Shown piece by piece: positions 56,529 to 64,000 of a stretch of DNA of 64,000 nucleotides. The notes beneath the pieces were generated by a model. The model ran no database searches, had not been told where the DNA came from, and worked only from the letters and a program-made list of their open reading frames with translations. The first letter of the stretch is position 1. Each line of letters begins with the position of its first letter. This DNA comes from an uncultured Paraglaciecola sp. (GTDB lineage Bacteria; Pseudomonadota; Gammaproteobacteria; Enterobacterales; Alteromonadaceae). Both the position numbers and the translations under genes were made by a program. Where the stretch lies: assembly GCF_937123705.1 (NCBI RefSeq), contig NZ_CAKZKO010000139.1, positions 62,001-126,000 on the forward strand, given 5' to 3'.

Positions 56529-57613
56529 GCTACTTGCTCACTTAATTCTATACAACACTGGGCCACGTCTGTAGCGGCACTCAGGCGGGCAAGGGTTTTA
56601 CTACGCTTACCCATTTCTATCAACGTTTGTGGCGACTGCACATAGTTTTGCAGCAAGGCTTGCAAGCGCTGTGGGGTCAGTTGGTTTTGTGGTAACAAAT
56701 GGGCTGCTTGCACATCGACCAAAGTCTGCGCATTTTTGGTTTGATGGTCGTCAACCGCATAAGGTAATGGGACAAATATTGCGGATACCCCAGCCATCGC
56801 CACTTCAGCCACTGTTAAGGCTCCTGCTCGGCATATGACTAAGTCAGCCCAAGCATAGGCGCTAGGCATATCATCGATAAACTCACTCAATTGATAACTA
56901 TCAGCGCTAATGGCTTGCTGTGTATAGGCCTGTTGCACAGAAGCTAAATGGCCAGCGCCTGTTTGATGACGTACCTTTATTTGGCTTGTATTGGCCAATG
57001 CCAAAGGCACAGTTTCATTCAGTACTTGTGCCCCAAGGCTACCTCCCACTACTAAGAGGTTAATAGGCAAGTTCAGAGAGGTCTTAGCGGGTAGCTCAGT
57101 AAACCCTTGACGCACCGGATTGCCAACCCAAGTGTATTTGTGACTTTGAGAGGTGGACTGTGCAGCAAAGGTATTATCAAAACCTGTTAACACTTTTGTA
57201 GCGACACGCGCTAAGAGTTTATTGGTTAATCCTGGCACTGCATTTTGCTCATGTATAATTAAAGGCAAGCGATTTAACCATGCAGCTACGCCACCTGGGC
57301 CGCTGGCAAATCCCCCCATGCCAATAACGACATCGGGTCTAAAAAGCTTGATAACTTTATGGGCTTGAATGGTGGCTTTAAGCATTTTAAACGGCGCTTT
57401 TAACAAAGTCGCGATACCATTTTTGCGCACACCTACCACATCGATAAAACTAATAGGGTAGCCCGCTTGCGGTACTATTTTAGCTTCCATGCGATTTTCT
57501 GTGCCCAACCAGTGAATCTCCCAGTTCAGTGCGGCCAATTCAGCAGCCACCGCTAAACCTGGGAAAACATGACCACCAGTACCGCCAGCCATTACAAGTA
57601 AACGCTTAGTCAT
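56525..57613 (-). CDS. murG: UDP-GlcNAc:lipid I N-acetylglucosaminyltransferase
   Basis: Makes lipid II on the inner face of the cytoplasmic membrane. [16 protein letters not shown] is the glycine-rich N-terminal loop, [12 protein letters not shown] the second G loop, and [14 protein letters not shown] with [15 protein letters not shown] binds UDP-GlcNAc. Length is 362 residues. It overlaps ftsW by 8 nt and murC by 4 nt. Confidence 0.98.
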   Translation of the reverse strand: MTKRLLVMAGGTGGHVFPGLAVAAELAALNWEIHWLGTENRMEAKIVPQAGYPISFIDVVGVRKNGIATLLKAPFKMLKATIQAHKVIKLFRPDVVIGMGGFASGPGGVAAWLNRLPLIIHEQNAVPGLTNKLLARVATKVLTGFDNTFAAQSTSQSHKYTWVGNPVRQGFTELPAKTSLNLPINLLVVGGSLGAQVLNETVPLALANTSQIKVRHQTGAGHLASVQQAYTQQAISADSYQLSEFIDDMPSAYAWADLVICRAGALTVAEVAMAGVSAIFVPLPYAVDDHQTKNAQTLVDVQAAHLLPQNQLTPQRLQALLQNYVQSPQTLIEMGKRSKTLARLSAATDVAQCCIELSEQVA

Positions 57614-58934
57614 CTAAACCTCCACCATGGCGGCCTGGAGTCGAATCCGCCTGCACCTCGTCAATAACAGCGCTGACCTTTTTCTTGGCTTGTTTAATCA
57701 ATATTTTTTTATTCGATTTAGATACACCACCTTTGTTGATAGCTTGAATGCCATCCACGCGCATTTCAAAATCTATACGCACTAAGATTGCCACTGCCAC
57801 TGACATCACTATCATGCTAGAGCCACCATAACTCAGTAATGGAAAGGTCAAACCTTTGGTGGGTAAAATTCCTGCACTGGCACCGACATTTACGGCAGTT
57901 TGCAAACTAAACCAAATTCCTATCGCATAAGCCAAATAAGCATCGAAGGGGCGTTCTTGCCTTAAGGCTAGGTTTCCCATTGTCATGGCTTTCATCACTA
58001 TAACTAACATGATCACCAACACCGCTAGAACACCTGAAAAACCAAACTCTTCCGCTAATATGGCCATTATAAAATCAGTATGGGCTTCGGGTAAGTATTC
58101 GAGTTTTTGCAAACTATTGCCTAAACCTTGACCAAACACATCTCCACGCCCATAAGCCATTAGAGATTGAGTTAGCTGATAACCACTGCCAAAAGGATCT
58201 GCCCAAGGATCTAGAAAGGAAACTATGCGTCTAACCCGATATTCTTCGAATACAATTAGTAATACTATGACTGAGGTACCTGTTATGGCTAAACCTAGAA
58301 ACTGCCAGATTTTGGCGCCAGCCATAAACAATATACCTATAGTAGTAAACAACATAACCACCACAGTACCCAAATCAGGCTGCAACAATAACAATAAGGC
58401 AAGAGCAAAAAACACCACTAAAGGTTTAATAAAACCTTTGATATTCTCGGTCACTTCTTCATATCGACGCACTAAATAGCCGGCTAAGTAACAAAAGAAA
58501 AACAACTTTGCTGGTTCGGCCGCTTGAATAGTAATGGGCCCAACCACTAACCAACGGGTACTGCCATTTACCGTGCGTCCAATCAACAACACCAATAGCA
58601 ATAACACCACAGCAAAAAGTAACAACCACACATTACTCTTGCGCCACCAGCGCATAGGTACTTGCATCACAATCATACTGGCGATCATCGCGCCCACTAT
58701 ATAGATGCCATGTCGAACCGCAAAATAGAATGGATTTCCATACAATCTATCTGCCACAGGCATAGAGGCTGACGTCACTACAACCAAGCCAATTGATAGT
58801 AAGGCGATGGCTAACAGTATCAATGAATGATCATAAGCCTGCACCTCTGTTTTAATGGCTGTTGATTGCGCGTCGTGCTTTGACTTAAACAATTGTCTAA
58901 GTACATTAACTTTGTTTTCTGCTGCCACCGTCAT
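57606..58934 (-). CDS. ftsW: Peptidoglycan polymerase FtsW (SEDS family)
   Basis: Septal glycosyltransferase working with FtsI. It has about ten membrane segments, with the SEDS signatures [13 protein letters not shown] ([18 protein letters not shown]), [11 protein letters not shown] and [21 protein letters not shown] chose ATG 58934 (442 codons): it overlaps the murD stop as ATGA and AAGGAG lies 8 nt upstream. The longer frame to 59012 would run far into murD. The charged C-terminal tail of about 55 residues is cytoplasmic. Confidence 0.96.
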   Translation of the reverse strand: MTVAAENKVNVLRQLFKSKHDAQSTAIKTEVQAYDHSLILLAIALLSIGLVVVTSASMPVADRLYGNPFYFAVRHGIYIVGAMIASMIVMQVPMRWWRKSNVWLLLFAVVLLLLVLLIGRTVNGSTRWLVVGPITIQAAEPAKLFFFCYLAGYLVRRYEEVTENIKGFIKPLVVFFALALLLLLQPDLGTVVVMLFTTIGILFMAGAKIWQFLGLAITGTSVIVLLIVFEEYRVRRIVSFLDPWADPFGSGYQLTQSLMAYGRGDVFGQGLGNSLQKLEYLPEAHTDFIMAILAEEFGFSGVLAVLVIMLVIVMKAMTMGNLALRQERPFDAYLAYAIGIWFSLQTAVNVGASAGILPTKGLTFPLLSYGGSSMIVMSVAVAILVRIDFEMRVDGIQAINKGGVSKSNKKILIKQAKKKVSAVIDEVQADSTPGRHGGGLDD

Positions 58935-60238
58935 GCTGCACACTCCTTTACGGCTTGCGCAAAACATTCGCCTCGTTGTTGATAGCTCACAAACATGTCT
59001 AAACTGGCACAAGCCGGTGAGAGCAACACCACATCTCCCGCCTGACTATGCCGCGCGGCCGTCAAAACGGCCTCTTGAATACTATTAACGGATATGCTGT
59101 TGCCGTGTAAGCAAGCAATTTTATCGCCATCTTTACCTAGGGTAATAAGTAGCGCCACCGATTTTTGTAAATAGGGTGCCATAACCGAAAAATCAGCACC
59201 TTTGCCGTCACCACCTGCGATTAAAATTAACTGACCTTGAATAGTGGATGCCAAACCATTAATTGCCGCTAAAGTAGCGCCAACATTGGTTGCCTTAGAG
59301 TCATTGATCCAGCGAACCTGATCAACAAATGCGATTGTTTGGCATCTGTGTGGCAAGCCACCAAATTTTTGAGCAGCAACTTGAATACTGTTGTCATCGA
59401 TTCCGAATACTTTCGCTAAAGCCGCAGCAGCCTGAATATTCAACATGTTATGTACGCCCACTAATAGGCAACTTTTACTATCTAAAAAGGTCTCGTTATC
59501 AAACAAGATACAGGCATTTTTATTATCCCAAGAAAAACCTGTGCGACTTTGGGTTAGCCCAAAACTCATGGCGACTTTGGTATTTTCAGTGACACACCAA
59601 TTGTCATCTCTATTGCAAATCCTATGTTCACAGTTTTGATAAACGCTGAGCTTTATTCGTTGATAGGTTTCCATGTCGCGATGACGATCTAAGTGATCTT
59701 CACTGATATTCAGCACAGTTGCCGCAAATGGTTTTAATGAATAAGTGGTTTCTAACTGAAAGCTAGATAATTCAAGGACGATCACATCAGCATGCTGATC
59801 TAATAAATCCAAGGCTGGCACACCAATATTACCGCCCATCAATACCTTTTTACCGGCGGCCTGACACATGTCCGCAACCAGATGTGTCACAGTAGACTTA
59901 CCATTGGAGCCAGTGATTGCAATCACTGGCCGGCTATTAAACTGCGCAAATAACTCTATGTCGCCAACCACTTGCACACCAGCGTCTACTGCTTGCTGGA
60001 TTGCAGGTGTGTACAAATCAACACCTGGGCTTAGCACAATTAAATCGGCATTTATTAATCTATTAGCATCAAGCTTGCCTAAAATTAATGGAACCTCAAG
60101 GCTGAGAGTTAGCTCATTTCGACTGTCCATCGCTGTCACATTGGCACCCTTAGTCAATAAAAATCGTACGCAAGATAAGCCCGTTAGGCCCATTCCTACC
60201 ACTACGATTTGTTTATTAGCTAAAGTTACAGTATTCAC
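58931..60238 (-). CDS. murD: UDP-N-acetylmuramoylalanine--D-glutamate ligase
   Basis: Adds D-glutamate to UDP-MurNAc-L-Ala. The N-terminal fold begins VVVGMGLTGLSCVRFL; the ATP loop is ITGSNGKSTVTHLVAD and NDSKATNVGATLAAI lies in the C-terminal domain. Length is 435 residues. The start is GTG 60238, with AAGGAG 12 nt upstream, slightly far. It lies 16 nt after mraY and overlaps ftsW by 4 nt. Confidence 0.97.
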   Translation of the reverse strand: MNTVTLANKQIVVVGMGLTGLSCVRFLLTKGANVTAMDSRNELTLSLEVPLILGKLDANRLINADLIVLSPGVDLYTPAIQQAVDAGVQVVGDIELFAQFNSRPVIAITGSNGKSTVTHLVADMCQAAGKKVLMGGNIGVPALDLLDQHADVIVLELSSFQLETTYSLKPFAATVLNISEDHLDRHRDMETYQRIKLSVYQNCEHRICNRDDNWCVTENTKVAMSFGLTQSRTGFSWDNKNACILFDNETFLDSKSCLLVGVHNMLNIQAAAALAKVFGIDDNSIQVAAQKFGGLPHRCQTIAFVDQVRWINDSKATNVGATLAAINGLASTIQGQLILIAGGDGKGADFSVMAPYLQKSVALLITLGKDGDKIACLHGNSISVNSIQEAVLTAARHSQAGDVVLLSPACASLDMFVSYQQRGECFAQAVKECAA

Positions 60239-60254
60239 AGCGATGAATTGCTCC

Positions 60255-61337
60255 TTAACGCAATTTCAATGTGGCAAGTCCCACAAGTACTAACATCAAA
60301 GAAATGATCCAAAAACGCACTATCACCCTCGGCTCTGGCCACCCCTTAAGCTCATAATGATGGTGTATTGGGGCCATTCTAAAAATACGTTTGCCTCTTA
60401 ATTTGAAAGAGCCTACCTGCAAAATGACCGACATGGTTTCCACCACAAAAATGCCGCCCATAATAAACAGCACAATTTCTTGTCGAACTAACACAGCTAA
60501 AATACCCAGTGTTCCGCCTAAGGCTAGCGAACCCACATCCCCCATAAATACCTGTGCTGGATAAGTGTTAAACCACAAAAATCCTAGTCCAGCTCCCACT
60601 ATGGCGGTGCAAACGATCACCAGCTCGCTGGTAAGAGGAAGGTAAGGAATATGCAAATAAGCAGAAAAATTAATATTGCCTGTGGCATAGGCAAAAATAG
60701 CAAAAGCGCCTGCGACCAAAATAACCGGCACTATTGCAAGACCATCAAGGCCATCTGTCAGGTTGACAGCATTGCTGGTACCCACCAATACAAAATAGGT
60801 AACAACAATAAACAACATTCCCATTTGTGGCATCACATCTTTAAAAAATGGCACTAATAACGCTGTTTCAGCTGGGCTTTGTTGACTAGTGTACAAATAA
60901 AATGCCACAGCAATGGCTATCACGGATTGCCAAAAATATTTCCAGCGCGCAATAAGTCCTCTGGCATCTTTGCGGATAACTTTACGGTAGTCATCGACAA
61001 ATCCAATTGCACCATAAGTGCTTAATACAAATAGAGTGACCCACACATACCTATTCGTTAAATCACTCCATAACAGCACACTCGACACTATTGCCGCCAA
61101 GATAAGCAAACCACCCATGGTAGGAGTACCCGATTTTGCCAAATGAGATTCGGGTCCATCATCACGAATGGTTTGACCTATTTGCATGCGCTGCAGTCCT
61201 CGGATCATCTTTGGTCCAATGATCACTGCAATAAGCAAAGCGGTTAAAGTGCTAAGAATTGCGCGCAATGTTAAGTACGAAAACACGCCAAAACCCGCAT
61301 CAAATTGCTGCAACCATTCTGCTAACCAAATTAGCAT
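60255..61337 (-). CDS. mraY: Phospho-MurNAc-pentapeptide transferase
   Basis: Transfers phospho-MurNAc-pentapeptide to undecaprenyl phosphate, giving lipid I. It is a ten-helix membrane protein of 360 residues. [21 protein letters not shown] (catalytic aspartates), [13 protein letters not shown] and [13 protein letters not shown] are the family landmarks. It overlaps murF by 7 nt. Confidence 0.98.
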   Translation of the reverse strand: MLIWLAEWLQQFDAGFGVFSYLTLRAILSTLTALLIAVIIGPKMIRGLQRMQIGQTIRDDGPESHLAKSGTPTMGGLLILAAIVSSVLLWSDLTNRYVWVTLFVLSTYGAIGFVDDYRKVIRKDARGLIARWKYFWQSVIAIAVAFYLYTSQQSPAETALLVPFFKDVMPQMGMLFIVVTYFVLVGTSNAVNLTDGLDGLAIVPVILVAGAFAIFAYATGNINFSAYLHIPYLPLTSELVIVCTAIVGAGLGFLWFNTYPAQVFMGDVGSLALGGTLGILAVLVRQEIVLFIMGGIFVVETMSVILQVGSFKLRGKRIFRMAPIHHHYELKGWPEPRVIVRFWIISLMLVLVGLATLKLR

Positions 61338-62740
61338 GCAATTCTCTCCCTAAAGCGTTCCAACTTTCCCACAGGAGAATCCTCCAATGCTTGGACTACC
61401 AGCTCCATTCGTGCACTACGAGAGCCTTTCACCAAAATACTGATGTCGCATTTTTCTGATATGGTTTGCTGATTAATAAACGCTATCATTTGTTCCAAGC
61501 GACTGAAGTGTCTACCGTTCTCAGCAAAAACGTCACTGGCACTTTGACTTAACACGCCTAGGGTATACAGTTCATCTATGCCTTTGTTCTTAGCATATTC
61601 GCCCACTTGCTCATGGTAATAACGCGCTTTTTCGCCGAGCTCCGCCATGTCTCCTAAAATCAGTGTTTTTCTGCCAGCAAAGCTCGATAACAGATCTATG
61701 GCAGCGTTTACTGAACCTACGTTTGCATTGTAAGTATCATCTAAAATCTTCACTTGATTTGTCAGTTGCTTAACTTGCAAACGCCCTGCAACGTGGGGCA
61801 TGCTCCGTAGCCCTTCTCGCACATCTTGCAAAGTTCCACCTACTTGCAACACTAACGCTGTCGCAGCCAAGGCATTGCTAACATTATGTATACCAGGCAA
61901 TGACAGGCCGACCCCAATGCGCCCTTTAGTGGTTACCAATTCAAACTGGGCACAACCATCTAAACCCAGCACAACGTCTTCAGCGTAAACATCTGCTTGT
62001 TTTTCGGCGGAAAAAGTTTGTACCTTATGGTATTTGAGTTTACCCAACCAATAATCAGCAAATTGGCTATCGGCGTTGACGACTGCTAATCCTTGGGTCT
62101 CAGACAAACCTTTGAAAATTTCACTTTTTGCTCTTGCAACACCAAGCAAACTACCAAACCCTTCTAAATGGGCAGCAGCAACATTAACAATAGTCGCCAC
62201 ATCAGGCTTAACCAGATTAGTGGTATAAGCAATTTCACCTAAATGATTAGCACCCATTTCAATCACAGCAAACTCATGGTGTTTTTCTAGCCTAAGCAAT
62301 GTCATAGGCACACCTAAGTCATTGTTAAAATTACCTTTAGTCGCTAACACCTTACCTCTACGAGCCAAAATAGCGGCCACCATTTCTTTGACTGTGGTTT
62401 TACCGCTACTGCCCGTAATTGCCACGGTTTTTGGGGCGACCTCGGCCTTTACCGCTGCCCCTAACAGTCCTAAGGCTATGGATGTATCTTCCACTAATAT
62501 ATAGGGAAGTAGCGTCTCAATATGTCGTGACAAAATTAAGGCAATGGCGCCTTTTTCAGCGGCTTGGTGCACAAATTTATGGCCATCAAAATTTGGTCCT
62601 TCGAGTGCCAGAAATAAGTCGGCTGGCTGAATACTTCTGGTGTCAGTACTTACACCTTCTATAGTCAATACCTGCTCATGCTGAGCTACTAATTGCCCAT
62701 TAACCTTTTCTGCCACCCAGGATAATGATACTGGGATCAT
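61331..62740 (-). CDS. murF: UDP-MurNAc-tripeptide D-alanyl-D-alanine ligase
   Basis: Adds D-Ala-D-Ala to complete the pentapeptide. Features are [19 protein letters not shown] near the N-terminus, the ATP loop [27 protein letters not shown] and [13 protein letters not shown]. Length is 469 residues. It overlaps murE by 4 nt and mraY by 7 nt. ATG 62740 is the start. Confidence 0.97.
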   Translation of the reverse strand: MIPVSLSWVAEKVNGQLVAQHEQVLTIEGVSTDTRSIQPADLFLALEGPNFDGHKFVHQAAEKGAIALILSRHIETLLPYILVEDTSIALGLLGAAVKAEVAPKTVAITGSSGKTTVKEMVAAILARRGKVLATKGNFNNDLGVPMTLLRLEKHHEFAVIEMGANHLGEIAYTTNLVKPDVATIVNVAAAHLEGFGSLLGVARAKSEIFKGLSETQGLAVVNADSQFADYWLGKLKYHKVQTFSAEKQADVYAEDVVLGLDGCAQFELVTTKGRIGVGLSLPGIHNVSNALAATALVLQVGGTLQDVREGLRSMPHVAGRLQVKQLTNQVKILDDTYNANVGSVNAAIDLLSSFAGRKTLILGDMAELGEKARYYHEQVGEYAKNKGIDELYTLGVLSQSASDVFAENGRHFSRLEQMIAFINQQTISEKCDISILVKGSRSARMELVVQALEDSPVGKLERFRERIAC

Positions 62741-64000
62741 GATGTTTTCCCCTCTTGAAGAAGTGCAACAAACTGGCGTTCATCGTACGCCAACCTTTGA
62801 TTACCTATAATTTGATAGCTTTCATGGCCTTTACCGGCGACTAATATCATGTCACCCGCGGTGGCGATTGCAGCGGCTGTCTTAATGGCCGATTTCCGGT
62901 CATGCTCTACAAGCATTTGTTCTGGGTTGATACAACCCGCTAAAATATCTTGAATAATGCTTTGGGGGTTTTCGCTGCGCACATTGTCATCGGTTAAGAT
63001 AACTTGGTCGGCCAACCTCTCGGCTATTTCCCCCATTAACGACCGCTTGCCAACATCTCGATCGCCGCCACAACCAAACACACACAAAAGTTTTCCATGG
63101 CAATGTTGGCGGGTAGCCAACAAGGCTTTTTCTAACGCATCGGGGGTGTGGGCATAGTCCACCACAACTGTGGCGTGATTTTTACGCCTATACAGTTCCA
63201 TTCTCCCAGCAACGGGCTTAAGCTTTTGCACTATATAAGCAATCTGTTTTAAGCTTTTACCTAAACACAACTGGCTAGATATGGCGGCTAAGACATTGGC
63301 CACATTGAATTCGCCCAGTAGCGCAAGACGCAATTCAGCGTCTCCCCATGAGGACTGCAATGTTAGGGCAATACCATCGGCTGTATAGCGCACATTGTTT
63401 GCTACACAAAATTTATGTTCATTGGGCAAATCAGCCACACAAACATTCAAGCCAAATAACACCACTGAGGTGCTTTTAGGAATATTTAACAACCAATTTT
63501 TATGTTCAGGATCATTTGCATTTAGTACCGCGAAGGCCAATTCTGGTTGGCAAAGCAACAATCTTTTTGCCTTAGCGTATTCAGCCATTGAGCCATGATA
63601 ATCAAGGTGGTCGCGGCTTAAATTTGTAAAAACAGCAATATCGGTCTTAACAGCTTGAATACGGTTTTGCACTAACGCGTGAGATGACGCTTCTAACGCC
63701 ACTTGGTATGCTCCATCACTGACAAATTCAGATAGTAACCGCTGCATGCTAATCGCATCTGGCGTGGTATTAACAGCATCATGTGAAGGTTGAGAGTCAG
63801 AGTTAGTGTGGTACATGGCGGCACCTAAAGTACCAATAACCGCTGCTTGCTCGCCCATGAGAACCGCTAATTGACTGCTTAGTTGCACTGTTGAGGTTTT
63901 ACCATTGGTGCCTGTTACAGCTATCACCGACATTGAATTCGCTGGAAATTGATAAAAATATCCAGCCAGTTCCGACAGTTTTTCAGGCAATTGGTAGAAA
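62737..64000 (-). CDS. murE: UDP-MurNAc-tripeptide synthetase MurE (5' end outside window)
   Basis: Adds the third amino acid, meso-diaminopimelate in Gram-negative bacteria, to UDP-MurNAc-L-Ala-D-Glu. The open frame continues past the window end (FYQLPEKLSELAG at the edge), so about 70 N-terminal residues are missing. The ATP loop is VTGTNGKTSTVQL, followed by SSHALVQNRI, FTNLSRDHLDYHG and VVDYAHTPDALEKAL. The diaminopimelate motif that reads DNPR in E. coli reads DNVR here (TDDNVRSENP). It overlaps murF by 4 nt. Confidence 0.96.
   Translation of the reverse strand, partial: FYQLPEKLSELAGYFYQFPANSMSVIAVTGTNGKTSTVQLSSQLAVLMGEQAAVIGTLGAAMYHTNSDSQPSHDAVNTTPDAISMQRLLSEFVSDGAYQVALEASSHALVQNRIQAVKTDIAVFTNLSRDHLDYHGSMAEYAKAKRLLLCQPELAFAVLNANDPEHKNWLLNIPKSTSVVLFGLNVCVADLPNEHKFCVANNVRYTADGIALTLQSSWGDAELRLALLGEFNVANVLAAISSQLCLGKSLKQIAYIVQKLKPVAGRMELYRRKNHATVVVDYAHTPDALEKALLATRQHCHGKLLCVFGCGGDRDVGKRSLMGEIAERLADQVILTDDNVRSENPQSIIQDILAGCINPEQMLVEHDRKSAIKTAAAIATAGDMILVAGKGHESYQIIGNQRLAYDERQFVALLQEGKTS

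Overview
The window is a chromosomal segment of a marine-type gammaproteobacterium. Family-level affinity looks like Alteromonadales (Alteromonadaceae, Glaciecola/Paraglaciecola-like). This is inferred from the arg operon order argE<>argCBFGH-argA, the HexR/Entner-Doudoroff locus, the M23 peptidase gene between lpxC and secA, and the two TonB-dependent receptors. No species is claimed. No rRNA, tRNA, CRISPR array, insertion sequence or phage gene was recognised.

Region 1 (1-7420): arginine biosynthesis. The start of argE (cut by the window edge) diverges from argC-argB-argF-argG-argH-argA. Two tandem ARG boxes with the classical 3-bp spacing lie beside argE, and a third candidate box precedes argG. 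The argC leader is about 300 nt long and carries a terminator-like hairpin. Region 2 (7443-13317): a lipoprotein cyclophilin, a secreted serine hydrolase, and a two-gene metal uptake unit. The unit has a His/Asp-rich ZnuD-like TonB receptor followed by an AztD-like zinc-chaperone lipoprotein, behind two near-perfect Zur boxes.

Region 3 (13462-20802): the envelope/replication block dolP-diaA-yraN-lpoA (minus), divergent from rsmI-apbE-2OG oxygenase (plus), then a saccharopine-dehydrogenase-like gene (minus). Region 4 (21115-30498): central carbon metabolism, with pykA and hexR on the minus strand and zwf-pgl-edd-glk-eda on the plus strand. Candidate HexR operators lie upstream of pykA, hexR and zwf. 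Between pykA and hexR are two gene remnants: a PEP-CTERM protein without its N-terminus, and an XRE-type helix-turn-helix segment in frame directly after the hexR stop codon.

Region 5 (30740-45216): accessory catabolic genes. These are an SDR, a phytanoyl-CoA-dioxygenase-like oxygenase, an HSL-type esterase, a TonB receptor, an Fe-dependent alcohol dehydrogenase, a spinster-like MFS transporter, an aldehyde dehydrogenase, a LysR regulator, an M19 dipeptidase, an MDR reductase and a glycosyltransferase. A 33-codon copy of the dipeptidase 3' end lies at 32529-32627, in the same orientation as the intact gene at 41920. The esterase-to-LysR module is therefore bracketed by direct repeats of a gene end, which suggests it was inserted as a unit.

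Region 6 (45225-64000, all minus): the division and cell wall (dcw) cluster, in transcription order murE (5' end outside the window), murF, mraY, murD, ftsW, murG, murC, ddlB, ftsQ, ftsA, ftsZ, then lpxC with its own consensus promoter, an M23 peptidase in the place of secM, secA and mutT. Most murE-ftsQ junctions overlap by 4-8 nt, indicating translational coupling.
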